Assembly: GCA_018697195.1 (NCBI GenBank)
Contig: CM031858.1
Coordinates: forward strand, 126,129,221 to 126,193,220
Source of the DNA: Certhia americana
Taxonomy: Eukaryota; Chordata; Aves; Passeriformes; Certhiidae
Reading direction: 5' to 3'
DNA length: 64,000 nt
Shown here: piece by piece, positions 38,696 to 50,900 of the stretch
How the letters are laid out: each line of letters starts with the position of its first letter
How positions within the stretch are numbered: the first letter of the stretch is position 1
Translations under genes and position numbers: made by a program
The notes under the pieces: model-generated
Databases searched by the model: none
Told to the model about the DNA's origin: nothing
The model's input: only the letters and a program-made list of their open reading frames with translations

Positions 38696-39727
38696 CTAAA
38701 TGGATTGGAGCTATATCACTTGAGGAGTTTAAAAAATATCACTGAGACTCACAGCTATTAGTGACAACACTGTGGAGAAATCTTACCCTCCTTGTAACAT
38801 AGTTCTATTATAAAATACCCAGCCCACAGCGTCACTAATGATGAGCAATTATCACCCAGACACCAAATTATGGTCCAGACTGGTTAAGTCATTTAAACTT
38901 ACTCTGTATGACAAAAAAGTGGTGACAAAGACTTTTTTAGTGCCTTGATCTGTGTGAAATGCAAGGTATCAGGTATGGTTATCCATCAGCACAAATTAAC
39001 CAAAGCAGGAGTTGCTATAGTCCTATGCTTTCTCAGACTTTTCTTAGCTCTTCCTTCATAGATATCAGCTTTGCCACACCAAGCAATGAGATGTTTCAGA
39101 AATATGTGATCAAAAGCTCAGATGCCCAAAGGGTGAAATCTAGAATTATCTTCTGAAATTTCCTTGTATGCAATCGCATGAGTACGAGGACTTTCACAAG
39201 GGAAGGGATAAGAAAGCACATTTGGGAAGGCAGTACTGTGATTCTCCCAGTATATCTTACCTTAAGCACTGTAAAATCTCACTGGTAATACCTTTGTTGC
39301 TATTTTATGATCTCATAAACCCAGGTCCCATCAGTCCAAGTCACCCAGTGTGATTTTCACCCCCTCCACCCCCAAATATATGTTTCCAATATATAACCAC
39401 AGCCAGAATTCAAACTTTGTAGGAAGTTCATCTAAAGTTCACCTCTTCAGGAGCATACAAAACAAAGTAAAATCTGTGTGAGATTTTTTTTTTTCTTTTT
39501 TTTTCTTTGCTCAAAGCATTTTTTGCTTCAAGCTCAGTGTGCATAAGAGTCTAATTCTTCCCTTACTTTCCTGCAGGGAGATTTCTACTGTAGGATATGG
39601 AACAGCCAATCCCAAATTTATCAACCAGCTAAAACATGGTTTTCTATCCTTTCCTTTATTCTCTAATGTAATTATTTCCAGAAATCTTTGTTCTAGATTC
39701 TTCAGTCATGTGGAGATGACCAAAGTT

Positions 39728-39805
39728 CCTTTATTACTATTTTTATTTATTTATTACTATATTTATTACTATTATTATTAATAATAATAAATTATTATTT
39801 ATTAC
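39728..39805. repeat. TTA/ATTT low-complexity tract with A/T palindrome
   Basis: Interrupted ATTT, TTACTA and TTA units. At 39771-39790 ten bases of a TAT/TTA repeat are followed by their exact reverse complement, giving a perfect 20-bp A/T palindrome. Confidence 0.85.
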
Positions 39806-40194
39806 AGAAACATGCGTTGCTGTTTGGCCTGGTATTCAGACTGTGAGGTCATAGCTGCCCCTGAGTCTGTCCAATGTGGGGAAAGCTTCTGGTGCCTTCT
39901 CACAGAAGCCACCCTGGCAGCCCACTCCCACTACCAAAACTTGCCACTTAAACAAAATATTGATCCAAGAAATTATAACTAGAATCATAGAAAAACATTT
40001 TCAGTAAAATAATGAAAAAAGTTCTAAAAAAGCATTCCAGAAACATTCCAATTTAATTTAGGATGATGGGTCATTTAAATTTATTGTTTAATAAAGCCAT
40101 CAAGTTTAAACTTTTACCAAGATACTAGAACTATGAAAGGCTTTTGAAATAGAATTTCGTTTCCATCCCAATTAGATGAGTGGCCCAGTCCAAC

Positions 40195-40256
40195 CTAAAA
40201 TTTTGACCTGACGATCTTGGAAGTCTTTTAAACCTTTAATGAGTCTATGATTTGAA
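40195..40256 (+). mobile_element. Short CR1 LINE tail fragment
   Basis: GACCTGACGATCTTGGAAGT, then CTTTTAAACCTTTAATGAGT and CTATGATTTGA match the last about 50 bp of avian CR1 on the plus strand (GATGATCTTGGAGGTC, then an AACC...AATGATTCTATGATT-like tail). Upstream, GGCCCAGTCCAACC may extend it to about 40180. It is too short for subfamily assignment. Confidence 0.55.
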
Positions 40257-40782
40257 AATTTTGATTCTTTGGATCAGATATGTTAATTTGGTTCACCACC
40301 ATAGGTGGAGTTATGAGGCAGATTTTGTCAATGACCAAAGATCAAACAGTGGTGCTATCTTGTACATATTTGTGTTTTCTGTCTGACTTAACTTCCAAAG
40401 CTATTCCTTCCTTATTTCCTCTTTTTTTCTGGTTGCCTAGGTTTGGCACTGCAAATATCAATGTAGAATCTGTCCATATTTTTTTTTTTCTTTACCTGAA
40501 GAGAAAGAAAATTATTCTTCAGGTTCAAGTTTTTGAACAGGCTTGTATGCAACGACATACAGTTCTTTTGACTTATATTTTTCTTTTGCGGGAAAAAGTT
40601 TCCTATGTTGTTTTAATTTGTTCTCCTCCTAGGGTTTAAAACCTATTTTCTTCCTATGTATTAGGCCTTCCTTCTATCACATTGTAATTTTTTTTGAGAA
40701 TTTTTTTCCAATTTCACCCCTGCCTTTTAAATTACTATTTATACATCTTTTACTATTTAAAGCATTGAAATTTAACACAATC
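40257..40782. other. AT-rich non-coding DNA before the ATTCT array
   Basis: T-rich sequence with a 119-codon plus frame (40280-40639) that has no recognisable domain and is low in GC. Nothing else is seen. Confidence 0.5.
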
Positions 40783-40878
40783 ATTCTATTCTATTCTATT
40801 CTATTCTATTCTATTCTATTCTATTCTATTCTATTCTATTCTATTCTATTCTATTCTATTCTATTCTATTCTATTCTA
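40783..40878. repeat. (ATTCT)n pentanucleotide array, broken by gap
   Basis: About 19 perfect ATTCT units run to the first N, so the array is open-ended. The long reading frame through it and the N block is an artefact. Confidence 0.95.
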
Positions 40879-41700
40879 NNNNNNNNNNNNNNNNNNNNNN
40901 NNNNNNNNNNNNNNNNNNNNNNNNNNNNNNNNNNNNNNNNNNNNNNNNNNNNNNNNNNNNNNNNNNNNNNNNNNNNNNNNNNNNNNNNNNNNNNNNNNNN
41001 NNNNNNNNNNNNNNNNNNNNNNNNNNNNNNNNNNNNNNNNNNNNNNNNNNNNNNNNNNNNNNNNNNNNNNNNNNNNNNNNNNNNNNNNNNNNNNNNNNNN
41101 NNNNNNNNNNNNNNNNNNNNNNNNNNNNNNNNNNNNNNNNNNNNNNNNNNNNNNNNNNNNNNNNNNNNNNNNNNNNNNNNNNNNNNNNNNNNNNNNNNNN
41201 NNNNNNNNNNNNNNNNNNNNNNNNNNNNNNNNNNNNNNNNNNNNNNNNNNNNNNNNNNNNNNNNNNNNNNNNNNNNNNNNNNNNNNNNNNNNNNNNNNNN
41301 NNNNNNNNNNNNNNNNNNNNNNNNNNNNNNNNNNNNNNNNNNNNNNNNNNNNNNNNNNNNNNNNNNNNNNNNNNNNNNNNNNNNNNNNNNNNNNNNNNNN
41401 NNNNNNNNNNNNNNNNNNNNNNNNNNNNNNNNNNNNNNNNNNNNNNNNNNNNNNNNNNNNNNNNNNNNNNNNNNNNNNNNNNNNNNNNNNNNNNNNNNNN
41501 NNNNNNNNNNNNNNNNNNNNNNNNNNNNNNNNNNNNNNNNNNNNNNNNNNNNNNNNNNNNNNNNNNNNNNNNNNNNNNNNNNNNNNNNNNNNNNNNNNNN
41601 NNNNNNNNNNNNNNNNNNNNNNNNNNNNNNNNNNNNNNNNNNNNNNNNNNNNNNNNNNNNNNNNNNNNNNNNNNNNNNNNNNNNNNNNNNNNNNNNNNNN
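40879..41700. other. Assembly gap, 822 N
   Basis: An unresolved block between two different tandem arrays. The non-round length suggests an estimated rather than placeholder size. Its content is unknown; it probably holds more of the ATTCT and GGAA arrays and whatever joins them. Confidence 0.98.
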
Positions 41701-41773
41701 GGAAGGAAGGAAGGAAGGAAGGAAGGAAGGAAGGAAGGAAGGAAGGAAGGAAGGAAGGAAGGAAGGAAGGAAG
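41701..41773. repeat. (GGAA)n tetranucleotide array, broken by gap
   Basis: About 18 perfect GGAA units follow the last N and decay into AGAAAAAGAG. The left edge lies inside the gap. GGAA tracts contain the core bound by ETS-family factors, but no function is implied here. Confidence 0.95.
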
Positions 41774-42503
41774 AAAAAGAGAAAAGATTTCATCCTTCTA
41801 GGCATTTGGTAACTTCAGGATTAGGAATAAATTTATATAAAAAAGGCGTGTTATCCATCACAACTTGCCTGGAAGTAGCTGAAATTTGCTAATGTTGGAA
41901 AGATGATAACCAAACCTTATATACCATTAATTTAATCTGCATCACTAACGCCCTCTTCTATTATTCTGCTTCTTGTGCTTGTGCCATTGCACTTCAGAGT
42001 TGTACAGGTCCTCATTTACACAGGTGTTTTAAGGATATTTAAGAAAACCAGTTGCTTTAAGTTTGCCTTCTGATTTCTCAAATTTACCTAATTCTAGTAA
42101 GCACAAACTAGGCTTCTCTTGACATAAGTCTGAAATAGAGAAGAAAATCAAGCAACATTTACACTGACAGTAAATGGATATTTAATTATTTGTTATAATG
42201 ATGAGGCATACTGCAATATTCAGTATTATGCTCATTATCCAGTGTAGAGAGTGATTTGTAGTCATTAATATAATTGCTGGTTCATATTCCAATGTATCCA
42301 TGAGCTGGTACAGTTAATGTACAAAGGAAACAATAAAAAACATATTTAGAAGGGGTTAGGTGAGAAATAAAAACTACTTGAGGGAAGGTAGCATGAATTT
42401 TAAAATTTATTTTAGCTGCTAGAGACAGCTGCTTTATTACATAAGCTAAATTAAAGGGACTTTTCATTAAGTAGAAATTGAGGCAGTTACTGATGATGAC
42501 TAT
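41774..42503. other. AT-rich non-coding DNA
   Basis: No gene or recognised repeat. The final five bases (ACTAT, 42499-42503) are the left flank of the following LTR. Confidence 0.55.
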
Positions 42504-42907
42504 TATCCTGGTTTCAGCTGGGATAGAGTTAATTTTCTCCTTCGTAGCTGGAACAATGCTGTGTTTTGAATTTAGGATGAGAATTATGTTGATAACACAC
42601 TGATGTTTTAGGCTTTGCTGAGCAGTGCTTACTTTAAATCAAGGACTTTTCAATTTCCTGTGCTCTGTCAGTGAGCAGGGGCACAAGCAGATGGGAGGGA
42701 GCCTGGCCAGGACAGCTGAGCTGAACTAACCAAAGAATTCCATACCATAGAATGTTCAGTCAATACTAGGGGGTGTTGTCCAGCAAGGGCCAATCATTGT
42801 GCAGGGATTGTCTTGGCATCAGTCATCTCTCTCATATTCCTTACTACTTCTACTACCAATATTATTATTTTTATAATCACTATTTTCATCATCATCATTA
42901 TTATCTC

Positions 42908-42957
<50 letters not shown>

Positions 42958-43112
42958 TCTACTTTGTTTCAATTATTAAACTGTTCTTATCTCAATACAT
43001 GAGCCTTTTCTTTTTCCCTGATTCCCCTCCCCAGTCAGTGTCAGTGCAGCAGGAGGTCAGTGAATGAGCATCTGTGTCATACTTACTTGCTGTCTGGGCT
43101 TAAACTACACCA
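42504..43112 (+). mobile_element. Solo LTR (609 bp) of an avian ERVL-type element
   Basis: The sequence from TATCCTGGTTTCAGCTGGGA, through ATAGAGTTAATTTTCTCC, GATAACACACTGATGTTTTA, CAAGGACTTTTCAATTTCC and CCAGGACAGCTGAGC, to the R-U5 part AATTATTAAACTGTTCTTAT and the end GGGCTTAAACTACACCA, is an LTR type I know as very common in birds. The usual TG start has become TA; the end is CA. Flanking pentamers ACTAT (42499-42503) and ATTAT (43113-43117) agree at four of five bases, fitting the 5-bp duplication of ERVL-like elements. The polyadenylation signal is the ATTAAA variant near 42975. Where the TATA box is expected (about 42755-42770) the sequence is decayed. An internal (TAT)n tract is normal for this LTR type and is longer here. 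No internal viral genes are present. Confidence 0.88.
42908..42955. repeat. (TAT)16 tract inside the LTR
   Basis: Sixteen perfect TAT units within the U3/R part of the LTR, an expansion of a TAT-rich segment this LTR type usually carries. It gives poly-Ile/Tyr frames that are not genes. Confidence 0.95.
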
Positions 43113-43361
43113 ATTATCTGCAGCAGTATTAATCACTAGCAATTATTAAATTATTATGATGAAATTAAGAAACTAGTTATCATAGCTTTAAAAATAAATA
43201 AACTAGCGACAAAGTACTGGAATCAGCAGTATGTCTCAGTTTCCTTTATCTACCAATGCAGAATCAGCACTACAGAAGGACTGAGCCACCACAGCAAGGA
43301 TGTCTTTTCTTATTCTGCCTCCAGCTTTTCTCTCATCCTTGTCCTCTCCAGTGCTGCTGCC

Positions 43362-43363
<2 letters not shown>

Positions 43364-43411
<48 letters not shown>
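43364..43411. repeat. (CA)24 microsatellite
   Basis: Forty-eight bases of perfect CA repeat. Short frames across it encode alternating His-Thr or Cys-Val and are artefacts. It is likely polymorphic. Confidence 0.97.
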
Positions 43412-43415
<4 letters not shown>

Positions 43416-45529
43416 CTCCCAGCTCCTTACATTGGAGAGCAAGGGAAAGGCTTCAATGACCTTGATACATTTCTATTTCCTTTTCTTTGCAGCAGAGAAC
43501 AGACCTTATTAAGTTTATATGTGCATATTAAGCCTATAACCATCTGCTGCGATTATTAACAGCGTGGTGGTTGAGTTTAGCATTTGGAGAGGAGGTCTGA
43601 AGGTCAGCTGTGCTTCAGCTGTAGTGTAGCATCTTAGGTTGACTTCAAAAAGTGAAAAATAACATCCATTAATGAGCAGCTAAGTTTTAAAGAGGGTTAG
43701 AATGTTTAGGGTATTTAAATATACATATATATGGATGGAAAGCATGAAGTAGCAAGTACTCTGGTCGTGAGAGCCACCAGCTCTCAAAAATATGAATGCC
43801 TGTAATATAAATTCTTGGTGTTCATGATTCATGTTTTAGAATTCTGGGAAATCATGCACATAGGTAATTCTGTTGGTTTCAATGTTTGTTTTCTTTGTTT
43901 AGTTGCTGATTGCCTAGATGCTAGTAAATTTTTTTGATATACCAACTAAGAAGTGACACTACATACTTTTTCTACAAGCTATGATTATGATAATGAAATA
44001 TATTATTTCTGAGAATGTTTTAGTTACTTTGATTAAAAGGATATTGACAATTAGAAAGTAATCTCCCTATGGAAATTCCTTGATTGGCCAGGGTTTGCTT
44101 TGTTCAGTCGGAATGTTTAGTGTATCAGCTTTGGTAAATTGAGGGTAAATCTATCTCCATCATGACCTGATAAACTCTTCTTTCAAAGTGCTCTATGCTC
44201 TTGTGAGCAGGTGATCAAAATCTGTGCCTGCAGCTTGGGGGATGAGAGATGGGGAAAAGTATTGTAAGTCCAAACAAGAATGACTCAGCCCAGTGTTCAA
44301 ACTTTTTCTGTTGCATGTTCTGTAAAAGGATAAAACACATATTCATGAACAAGGGCCAGTGTATTGCAGGTCATTATCCTAAACAGTTTTGCAGTATTTA
44401 AAGTACAGTAGGGAAACAAATACCACTGCAATAGTTTCTCAGATTTAAAAATAGTGTTTATTGACATGACATCAAGGAGTACAGAAAGGTAGAGAACTTG
44501 AACAACAGCCTCATCTATAATTTATAGGCAGTTTTTCTTTCATGAAATGGAATTATTAGAAATTAGCAATAACTTTGTCAAAGTGTTATTAAAAGCTGCT
44601 AAAGTTCACTGGAAAATATTTTGATTGTAAATAGTGTTTTCTTTTTTTTTTTTCTGGGAAGTAAGCGTATGTCCGGGAAGAGAGTATTGTTTGAATTTTT
44701 ACCCCAGCCCTTCTGATGACCATTGAACTTGGACTTAGCTCCTGATTTCACAAACCAGGACAATTACAGATTGTTAATAACTTCAAGGTATTGTTTTTAT
44801 ATGAGTTTGCCACTTATTTGTTTGATGAGCATGATTCCATATATATTATTTGTTTTGCTTTTATTTATTTAGATAGGGAATTGTGTAAATATGATTCAAT
44901 GTGTTGTGTTTTATCAGAGATTTAGAAAACTTAAGATACTTTGAAATTAATGGTTTTCTAAGACTGCACTTATGAAAACTTGGTTCAGTTCAGCCTAATG
45001 AATTGTGTTACTAAACTCTTTTACATGCCTTAAAATCTATAAACATAAAAATACCTTAAATTTCTGATTATGTAAAAGATGCACTTGAAATAAACTTTTA
45101 ATACAAAATTAGAAAATGCATCCAGAAATCCTATTCTATGTAACTTATTCAGTACTGAAACATTCCTACAGCTGTTTCATACCTTCATAAATTATTTTTT
45201 ATATTTATAAGAAGTTTTCTTTTTCTAAAATTAAAACCCAAAACCAAACCCATTGAAACTCTTAAATAGTTGACTCTTCTGCATGTTTTCAGAAGTTCTT
45301 TTCAAGCCCTGATTTTAAGGAGACCACAGACACTCATCTGTGTCATTTTATGTTGACAGATTTATCCAGTTTTCAGTGGGTCCTATTCTGGTCTTTATAT
45401 GTTTTACATCATCTTATTTCTGACACATAAAAGACATGAGATAATCAGAAACTAATTTCTAAGGTTATAACTTTGAAAAAATATTGCTTAATTTATTAAT
45501 ATTGAGTATTTTAGTATATGAGTATTGTT

Positions 45530-45570
45530 TCTATAATGGATTCCAACCATTCTATAATGGATTACAACTA
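45530..45570. repeat. Tandem duplication, period 21
   Basis: TCTATAATGGATTCCAACCA (45530-45549) and TCTATAATGGATTACAACTA (45551-45570) differ at two positions: a small tandem duplication. Confidence 0.85.
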
Positions 45571-47921
45571 TAAGCTATTAATAATTAATAATTAGTTTCA
45601 GCAGTTAGGATTTCAGTACTTGCTTCTTTATTGAATATTCATTTCTGTCTCAGCTGAGGTTTTTGTTCTGTTCTCAAGGGAGTAAAACTTTCAGACCATT
45701 ACTTCATTGTTTTTATTTCTTTCAATATAGAGATTTAAGGCATAATGCCAAAACAATGCTCTGTGGATCCTCATTAGAGTGCTTTACTCAGTTTGTTCCT
45801 CCCACTCTCTAGTTAATCCGTAAGAATTATCTGTCTGTGTAATGATTAAGAAATGTGTAAATTAAGATATAAATATTAATGTACACAAGTAGCAAATATT
45901 AGTCTGATATTCTATGCTTAATATCAAGTAGTGACTTAGGTTATCTGGACCTGAAAAGGGGAGAAAAAAACAGTGGGTTAGTCCATCTATTTACAATCAT
46001 TAGGAGTTGTGGTTGATATTAATCCCCTAATAATTGTAACAACTTTTCAGCAATCCTCAGTGGTACATAGCTGGCTCATGTGAGTTGCAGACAGTATGTT
46101 TCATGGTTGCACAAATTTTCTAGAAGAGCAAGCTACTGTATCAATTACAAATGAGCTGTTGCACTCTAAATTAATTACAAGCTATGTAAACCAATACGTG
46201 TGTGGACTGAGGAATTTTTACAGTACTGAAAATTAGGTATTTACTCTGCTGGGGTAAGGGAGCTGTCTTCATATAAAAGGGGAGAAAAGGGAATCAGAGT
46301 AATGCAATGAACTATTTCCACATTCTTGGTCTATTAAATAATGGTAAATTTAACTCACCGAATTGCTTCTGAAAGATTGCAGCTATTCTGATTTCTTAAG
46401 TAACCTGAGAGTAATGATCATTATCAGAACAGTTAAAAAGGTAAAAGACTTGAAACTTATCCTGTAATATTTACACTTCCCTGCTTACTTTCAAGTTCTG
46501 TAAGTATTAAATGTAAAGTATTAAACACTTTTCCCTTCTCAAAATGCCCATTTTGCACTTCTCAAAATATTGTGCATACTCTGAGTGGAGAAATCCATGT
46601 GTGCCTTCAGTGACATCTGTGACATGCCATTTTACGGTTGACCCCTTTGTAAACAGGATGACTTCTTCAAAGCTTGTGATAGTTTCTGCTCTGTGATGTT
46701 AACCTTCATGCTTTTCTATTGAATTAATTAAATACTAATGCTAATTACTAATTACTAATATTAATATTAATATTAGTATAAATAATTTTAGTAATAATGA
46801 GAACTCTTTAAAACTGTGCTTTGTAGTTGGCATATGGTGTTTCCTAACCATCCTGTGTTCTAATTAGCTGACTCAGTGCTTGAAAATATAGGTATACTTG
46901 TGGTTTAGCCGTAAGCAATTCCTTGGAATTCAGATTACTGAAATTCTTCATGCAGCATCCATTGCCATTCTGCTAGTGTTGCCTTGGAGGAAAACCTGTA
47001 AGAAACAGAGGTCACATGAAGCCAGCATCAGAAATATAACTTGGTGGGTTTTCTTTTCAGAGTAGCAGATAAACCCTCCCAGCAGTTAGAAACAGCAACA
47101 GATTGTAAATTGAATATTATCTAGTGCCGTAATGTTATTTACTTGTTTTAGCATATGGCTGGAAATTTTAGATGAGGAGACATGAACTGTCTATGTTTTG
47201 TGTAAAGTTATGAATAAAACAGATCAAGGAGTAAGAAAATTCCTGTAGGTCATCCCAAACAGGATTCAGACCTTGAATGTCTCATACATTCATGAATGAT
47301 GTGTGTGCTTAATTGAATATAGGATTAGAAAAATCAATCAGTGTGAGGAAAAACTGCAACTTTGCCTGATTTCAACACTCAAAATACTACATATTTTCAA
47401 ACTGTGAAATTTTCAACTGTTACTTTTTCCACAGGTTCGACTTTCAAATATTTTTTTTCAGCCATGAGACCTAAAAATCAGTGTGGCTTTCAGTAAAAAA
47501 AATTGTGATTATTAATGGTTCATTGAAAGGAGAAAGATTTCAATAATTCAAATGTAATAATTTTATAATAAATTGTGCATATTTAATATTCTGTGATTTA
47601 AATATTTGTAGGTAAAAAACTTCTGACAATTGTGGTTAGTGACTTAATTTTGATAGATATTATTCTTGCTTCTATCTTTCCATCTATTTCAATTAAACTA
47701 TAGTGATTTTTACAGAGAAGGAAAACTAATGCAGCAATTTTGAGGGGAATTCTTTAGATTCACAGCCCTAATATGTTGTTTATTCTTTTGAAATTTCCCA
47801 CACATATAGGAGTTAGTTATACAAAGTAAACAGAAGTTAAAATAATCAAAACCCAAAAATGAACAAATCACCAAACTGAAACCTTGTAGAAGGCTTCAAT
47901 ATTAAGTCCATATATATGTAG

Positions 47922-47960
47922 GTTTGTTTCTTTGTTTCTTTGTTTCTTTGTTTGTTTGTA
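47922..47960. repeat. (GTTTCTTT)n-like tract
   Basis: About four units of GTTT/CTTT, partly interrupted and ending in GTTTGTTTGT. It is a simple repeat. Confidence 0.85.
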
Positions 47961-50900
47961 TATGTGGGGATGGAGTGCAGATAAATTTTTCTCAGAGAAA
48001 AATTCCTGCAATTGTGTCTATGTTTTATGCATATGGATCCCCAGTTCTGTTATTAAAGTTCATAGATATATGAAGTTTTTGCTAATTTCTCAGTTCTTAC
48101 AAACCTCACATTCATGCATCATTTTTTTAGAAAATATTTTTTAAATTCTAAAACTGCCAGGAGCAATGATCTGGGCTTTTTAATGTAGCATCTTTTTCAG
48201 GTAAATGTATCCAATACTTGAACTTTCTGCAAAATTAAACTTATCTGCTAATAACAGCAACTCTTTAGCTATTCTCTTTTAAACTACACTAAGAGCTATT
48301 ATAGTGGGCTTTGAAGTGTCCACTGGAGACACAATTCTGAAGTCATGGTCAAGGATAAGTAGACAATCCATAGTTTTCAAAACTTCTGGTAGGTCAAATT
48401 GTATACAAATGCTTTTTTCCTGTGGGGAATAAAATGGAACACTTTTCCCCTTTTCAGAATTGAGCTAGCAATAAAACTTTCCAAGAGATGTTGTCTGGTA
48501 TTTTTAGGATAATCTAACTCCATTATTAAAATCCTAATTACCCTCTGTTCATCTTTGATTATTTAGTTAGGAAAATATTTGGATATTTTCTTCCTTTTGT
48601 ATTTTTTTCTTTTTTTGTCAGCAGTCAGTGCTGCAGACAGCTATTGTAACACTTGTCTCCAGAAGCTTTCACACCATGATGTTTGCCCAGGCTAGATATG
48701 TTATATTAGATACAAGACTATCTCTGCCAGCAAGCCTTACTGTCTTGGAGACTGCTTCCTTGATTTATGCCGAACTGGCTTCCCTGAAAATAGCTTACTT
48801 GTGCAAGCTTTGATCCCCTCTGGAATGCTCTCAGTATAAAAAGAAGGCAGAGATATGGTAAGAAGCTCTATAATGGTAATGTTGCTGCAGCAAATTTCTG
48901 ATAAGTTTTTGCTAAACCTGTCCAGGGAATCCATAGATCCTGTGGAGTCTGGTGGCCACTGAAATGCATAGCTACAGCAAGAAGCTGAACTGCTAAATTG
49001 ATGTACATGTCAGTAGCTCAAAGTTACTCAAGGCTCTTTCCATGAATGAATATTGTTCTGATTTTATCTAATTCTTTGAAAAAGGAATTTTATCAAATCT
49101 CCCTTGCACAGGAACCTTGATATTTCTAGTCCCATTTGTAAGTGAAAACTTCTAGTAAAGTTAACAGAGAACAGTTCTCCCTTTAGGGACATGTGTTTTT
49201 TTAATGTGCTAAGACTTTAACTGGAATTTACACTTTCTCTTTTATGGAATAGGCAAAAAAAGCCTCAAACAACACAAAAAAACACCTTACTTTTTCTAGG
49301 TTTTACCATATTTTTTCCTTATAATATTTTTATTAGCACAGTGGGAATTTGAGGATTAGGGAATTAATAAGGATACAATATTTATATCTAGAAGCCTTAC
49401 TAATTTAATTCCTGTGTTTGTTCTGTATTTATTACAAATATGTATGAACTGAATATTTACTTTTTCAAAATCCAAAGTGTTGTGAAATCGGACTATAATC
49501 AGAGTTAAGAGATTAAAGAATTTGTGTTTATTTTTTATTGTGATCATCCATTTTGAAATGGAAAAGTTACACAAAGATGTTTTATTTGAAGTATTTTAAA
49601 GTTGGAAATGGTGCTGAAAGACAATAGTTTAATGAAGTGTACTGAGCTTTCCCGCAGTGTCTGATGTATCTGCATGTTGTTATGAGACACTGGATATATT
49701 AGAACATTTTTGCTCAGCCAAATGAAAGTGCAGTCAGATGTTGAACTTCAGAAAGTAGATGTCAAGCTTCGACACCATGCTGCAGTCATGATGTTTCAGA
49801 TAATAGCAATAGTTGCATTTAGATTTGGATATAGCAGTGTTCTAAAGCAAATGCAGTGTCATAAAATCATAAAATGACAGTAACTAGACTCTTCATGTGA
49901 GCTTTTCTATTTCTTTCTGCAAATTGAATATAAATAGCAGATATGTATTTTTGTTTATGCAGCACTTGAAATAAAATGAAATAGGGTTTTATATAGTATG
50001 TGAATCTTCATTTCTAAATACAATAGATTTCAATCTATTAAGATTTTAAAAGCAGCCTAGAAAAGAATGCACTTACAGTGCTTGAAGGGATGCAAAAATA
50101 GAAACTTCAGAGTTTTTGCATAACAAGTACAGTATTCTGATGCTGACAGCTTAAAAGCTTGATGGTATGGGGGTAATTTTTCAACCTCTTAGTGAGAATT
50201 TTTTCAAAAAAATTACTGTGGAAAAAATAATTATATTTCAAGCTGTTTATACTTTTAGAGAGTAAAAATAACATGATGAGCAATGTTTAACAATAGATTC
50301 AAAAGCTACTATCCTTCATAGCTAAATAGTTCATCCATAATCTGTTTTAACTAACTCAAAATATAAGCACCACAGAATAGCAAAAGTATTCTTTACTTTT
50401 TAGTAAAGAATATTTATATTTATTACTTTTACTAATTTTAGTTACAAAATAAGCAAGAAAATTTATCAGCTTTATCTAGACAGCTGAAGGAAAGCTTTAG
50501 TTGGATTTTACATAATATAAAATATATATTTATACTAAAAATGTTTCGCTTTAACAATCTGGATTCTACTAGATGCAGTTTTAGTACTCTGCACTCTTGG
50601 TATAATATTAGGTGTGTATGCCCCCTTGAATGCCATGAAACTGTCCTTTATTTCACTTCTTAAAGGCAATTTCTGTCTTTAAACATGAACTGGATCCCAG
50701 CTGCTGAAATGTATCTGAGGTCATAATTTCTGCCTTCAGTATTTGTCAGTAGAACTACAAATTTAAAACCTAAGTGCAATTCTGTTTTCAGTTGCCATCA
50801 TATGGCTAAGTTTATTCCAGGCGGGGACTTTAGGAATACAGATGCTTTTTAAAAGCTTGTTTCTTAAAGTACCTTCTGTTGCTCCTTTCATTATACTGCT

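Larger units (their letters stand above)
35641..40194. other. AT-rich non-coding DNA
   Basis: No gene is called. A plus frame at 36305-36568 (87 codons) is lysine-rich and looks more protein-like than most, but no family is recognised. A 9-bp hairpin lies at 38673-38695, and an A/T palindrome at 39771-39790 sits in a TTA/ATTT-rich low-complexity tract (39728-39805). Confidence 0.5.
43113..46000. other. AT-rich non-coding DNA
   Basis: No gene is supported. It includes the (CA)24 repeat listed separately and a 20-bp duplication at 45530-45570. Frames are short or produced by the CA repeat. Confidence 0.55.

Noticed and set aside
40765..41892. 375-codon plus frame and 309-codon minus frame
   Set aside because: Both run through 822 N and through ATTCT or GGAA arrays; they exist only because N does not give stop codons.
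42773..43067. Tyr- and Ile-rich frames
   Set aside because: They come from the (TAT)16 tract inside the LTR.
43236..43512. Cys-Val and His-Thr repeat frames
   Set aside because: They are translations of the (CA)24 microsatellite.
49858..49880. TCATAAAATCATAAAATG as an inverted CR1 tail
   Set aside because: The sequence beyond it has no similarity to CR1, so an A-rich coincidence is more likely.
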